This document shows positions 60,641 through 64,000 of a DNA stretch of 64,000 nt, piece after piece. The translations under genes were made by a program, and so were the position numbers. The notes under the pieces are model-generated. The model saw only the letters and a list, made by a program, of their open reading frames with translations. It did no database searches and was not told where the DNA came from. The DNA is taken from contig LNAC01000374.1 in assembly GCA_002007465.1 (NCBI GenBank), positions 914,949-978,948 on the forward strand, read 5' to 3'. Each line of letters begins with the position of its first letter. The stretch's first letter is position 1. The DNA is from Ailurus styani. Taxonomy: Eukaryota > Chordata > Mammalia > Carnivora > Ailuridae.

Positions 60641-63600
60641 ATTATATTTTTAACTTGCCCTTTAAAAAAGAGTTTAACAATATTATGCTAAGATCCTCCC
60701 TTTTAAAAATAACTTTTCAATAACCTATGATGTACTGAAAGTCTTGTTAGTATCAAGACGGAAAGCCTGGGAAAAGAATGAGGCTGAGCAGAATGAGGAA
60801 GGAGGGAGTTTGGGGATGCTCATGAGAAGCTGGTTTTGACCAGTTTGTGCAGAAGGAGGGGGAGACGAGCAAATGGGGTCTTGTTGAATATCATTTTGCT
60901 TACTGCGTTAGTTACAATTAGTTTTGGTTGTGTAAGACGATTGTGTAAACACAGCAGGAACTACTTTTTTTGTCACAGACAGGAACCCTAAAGGTAGATG
61001 GTCTGTGATGGTCTGGTGGCTCCACAGTGTGAAAAGGTCACAGGCTTTCATCCTTCTCTACTTGCTTACACATAGCTGCCACTTTCAGCATCGGTTCATA
61101 CCGGAGGATGGCTGCTGAATGCTGGTGGTCATATCTGCAGTGGGAGCTGGAAGCGGGAGGAAAGGTGGAACAAAAAAGTTAGCTTCCATCCCCATCAGAT
61201 TCCTTGAAACAATGTTTCTTTTTATATCACGTTGTCCAGAGGTGCTTACATGGCCACTTCAGGTTACTCAGGAGTCTAAGACAAGTAGTCTTTTATTCTG
61301 CGATGTAATGCGCCCTCTCAAAATAATAATATAAAATATCCTTCTAAGGAGAAAGAGAAAAGTGGATATTGGAGTGGCCCATCAACAGTCTCTTGTTACA
61401 TTTGCTCTTTAGTTTCCCCTCACATTCTCTTGGTTTGTTCATTACTTTTTGTTGCTAGATCATTTCCCTCAGCCCTAGGATCATATTCTTCTTCAGCTTA
61501 TTCATGCTGCTTCAGGGCTTACATCATCTATAGTTTCTACTTGTTGTATATAAAGTTGGCTCAAGTCCAGGTATTCCCATGACGCACACATATAAGGTAC
61601 AAATATATATTAAAGATTTTAAGGAAATGCTCAGCAGGATTCCAAATAAGGCAAATAAAATTAAGAAACAAACGTGAGCTTGGTTTCGCTACAGCTAGTA
61701 ATATTGAGGGTACAGTTTTTTTCTACTTAGTATAAATATATCCTGTGTTAAATTTGAAATAAGGTTGATGTCTAAATTAAAGGAATAGAATAGACATGTA
61801 AAAGATACAATGGACTATATTAAAATGTTCCCCTTCAGGTATTAGTTGTACTTTCTGCTTCAAGATGAAGCATGTTCATTCTGGAAAGCTAACATGATTT
61901 TGAGCATTTTTTAGACCAATCTTACCCCTTTTTAAATCATATTCTGATGGGACACCTGGTGCACAGAGCAAGATTGTTCTCTAGAGAGGGAGTTCAATTG
62001 CTGGGATCAAGTTGGGAATTTCGTTGCTATAACTACAGCTTCACAGATATAAGCACAGGCTTTCATAGTCCTTGGAAAATTGACATTGGTAGTGTCTTAA
62101 CAAAGTAAGTATCCTTAAAGAGAAGGACTCTGAGGTTTTTGTTTGTAGTATAATTGATATGATATCCCAGGTCATCTCGTGCTTGAATCTTCAGTCAGGG
62201 AATTTGTCATTTGTAATCCTTGGTGTAAATGAGTGTGTGAGAGTTCACCCTAGATGTCCTTCTATGTTCTGAAGTTTGGATTTCTCTTGCAAAAGTAAAT
62301 ACTGTATTTCATAGAGGTTTTAAAGTCTGATGTGTGTGTCAATGAAATACAATATTTTTCTCTGTAAAAACCTGAATTTGCTTATCTCTTGCTAAGTGTA
62401 ATGGAACTCACAACCCCTATTTGTGCCACAGTTATTTTATTGGGGGTTGAGGGGGCTTGGTTTGGAGGGATGGGTGAATTACCATTTCACCTATATGCAT
62501 TCAAAGTGTCTTAAAATATGTATCAACTAATTTTTTTTTAAAGAAGCATACTTTCAGTATTGGGAACACTAACAGAAAATAGGAGTAAGAATGTTATTAC
62601 TAAGAGAAAGATTGCGATATGTAACAAATTATACTTGGTGAAATTGGAATATCTTTATTAAAATAAAGGTTTCCAATTAATCATAGTTCAGGGATTCTCT
62701 ATTTTATTTTACTATGAGTTAAATTATATATATGTACATATATGTATAAAAGGTAACAGTCATATATTTGAATGTTAACGAAAACGACCATTACGTACTG
62801 CACTTGATTTTTTCAGTGTACTGGAAATTGTTTAAACGTACTTCAAGAATTGACACAGTTGAAATAAAGTAAAGTAATAGCTTAGATGTGCATTACTATC
62901 TTTATGTTAGAATTTAAATAAATGTAATGTGTGCTTAAAAATTACCTTCTATATTTATTACTGATGAGAATATTGAACTATAAGTGAAGATATTAAAAGT
63001 TTTTTATTTCCTTAGATGTTTCTTACTTTGCCACTTATCTATGGCTTTACAGAGGTTATGTGTTTTTTGCGGTGAAATATAAAATGTAATTTCTGGTATT
63101 GCATGTTCATGTGCTATAGATCTATGTAAACATTAAGTATATTTTCCTAGTTATACATTTACCTAAATTTTTTTTTAGTCCTGCATTTAAAGATTATTTT
63201 TACTTTGTCTTTTATTGATGACCTATTCTGTGTTTTATAGCTGTAAACTACTTAGTTTACCAGCTTTATTAAGATAATGTTTATTCCTTAAACTTTTTCA
63301 GATAATTTAAAATACTGAGGCAATGGTCAAAATCTGTCACTTTCCTGTGTTTTTTTTTTAGTACTATTTTTTGCTTTATTAAGATGAATTTAGAAAACCG
63401 TCATTAAGTGTACTTTAGTTTTACAAGTAGGAAAACTTCATTCTAAATCACATATAATACACAATATATCTATATCTATACATGTATTTTTGTGTATATG
63501 TGTATATCTCAGAAGTCTGCTGCTGTCAAGATGGTTTATATAGTCTAAAGTAATGATTACTTAATTGTTATTCAGAATCTTGAGACCATTTCAGTTTACC

Positions 63601-63711
63601 ACTTTGTCACCTGATCTAACTTTTAACTTCTATAATTTTAGAAACACAGAATGAAGAGTTATCTGTGAATGGGGTCTTCTAGGTTTTATAATCATTCCAT
63701 TTAAGTGAACT

Positions 63712-63745
63712 TTTTTTATTGAAGTATGATGGACATACATTGAGT
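63712..63745 (+). mobile_element. Short L1-like fragment
   Basis: tattgaagtatgatggacat resembles a common old L1 3' UTR segment. Very short. Confidence 0.4.
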
Positions 63746-63754
63746 GAACTTTTT

Positions 63755-63944
63755 AAAAAAAGATTTATTTATTTATTTGGGGGGGCACCCAAGAGTTGGA
63801 GGGTGAGGGCAGAGGGAGAGGGAGAAAGAGAATCTCAGGAAGACTCCTTGCTGAGCACAGAACCCTCTGCAGGGACTTGATCCCACAACCCTGAGACCAT
63901 GACCTGAGTCGGACGATTAACTGACTGAGCCACCCAGGTGCCCC
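63755..63944 (-). mobile_element. SINEC
   Basis: agatttatttatttatttgg, GA tract, actgagccacccaggtgccc end. Flanks gagtgaacttttt and aagtgaacttcta form an imperfect duplication. Confidence 0.9.
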
Positions 63945-64000
63945 TGTTAAGTGAACTTCTAAAAACCTTTCTATATAGTTAATTTTGTGTGTGGAAGCAT

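Larger units (their letters stand above)
50691..64000 (+). other. RAPGEF2: RAPGEF2 intron, 5' part
   Basis: The intron opens with donor gtattg and no further exon is recognised before the window ends. It contains tandem SINEs at 51494, other SINEs, a triplet-rich tract, MIR/L2 remnants and a dispersed 39-base duplicate pair. I see nothing recognisable in 50691-51493, 52621-53990, 54070-55475, 55516-56160, 56354-58063, 58685-60279 or 60641-63711 other than purine-rich or AT-rich sequence and short TG/TA runs. Confidence 0.8.

Overview
The window is mammalian, intronic and repeat-rich. The many young and old tRNA-derived SINEs are of the carnivore CAN-SINE (SINEC) type. The youngest copies (about 36829, 45416, 51710 and 56161) carry a 'gggttaa..cctctgccttcggctcaggtcatgatctc' head and a 'tctctctgcctgcctctctgcc' body, a form typical of mustelids such as mink, ferret, badger and otter. 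The host is therefore a caniform carnivore, most likely a mustelid. The family call rests on recalled repeat consensus sequences, not on a search.

The only protein-coding gene I can support is RAPGEF2 (PDZ-GEF1 / RA-GEF-1, a Rap1/Rap2 guanine nucleotide exchange factor) on the + strand. Three consecutive internal exons are present: 23888-23958 (71 bp), 34862-34918 (57 bp) and 50607-50690 (84 bp). All have AG/GT boundaries, their phases match (0-2, 2-2, 2-2), and together they encode an uninterrupted stretch near the N-terminus that runs into a cyclic-nucleotide-binding-like domain. The upstream initiator exon and the downstream exons lie outside the window. Positions 1-23887 and 50691-64000 are thus flanking introns, and the two complete introns are 10.9 kb and 15.7 kb.

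The intron at 23959-34861 contains the largest mobile element, a degenerate but structurally near-complete endogenous retrovirus on the minus strand (about 26563-32563). It has two diverged LTRs, a primer-binding site resembling tRNA-Arg, and recognisable protease/RT, RNase H and integrase remnants. I see no envelope region. The pol sequence looks like the class III (ERV-L-like) group. Two SINEs are nested in it, one of them inside an LTR.

The rest is SINEs on both strands, L1 fragments (including an L1 3' end directly followed by a SINE at 45017-45613), ancient MIR/L2/MER5-type remnants, microsatellites and unannotated unique intron. Two single-N positions (3522, 20801) sit inside broken SINEs, followed by exact 123-bp and 35-bp copies of the upstream flank. 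These look like assembly joins at unresolved, probably heterozygous, SINE insertions. I found no RNA genes, CpG-island promoter, CRISPR array or novel multi-gene system; the points of interest are the gene structure, the retrovirus, the nested insertions and the assembly artefacts.
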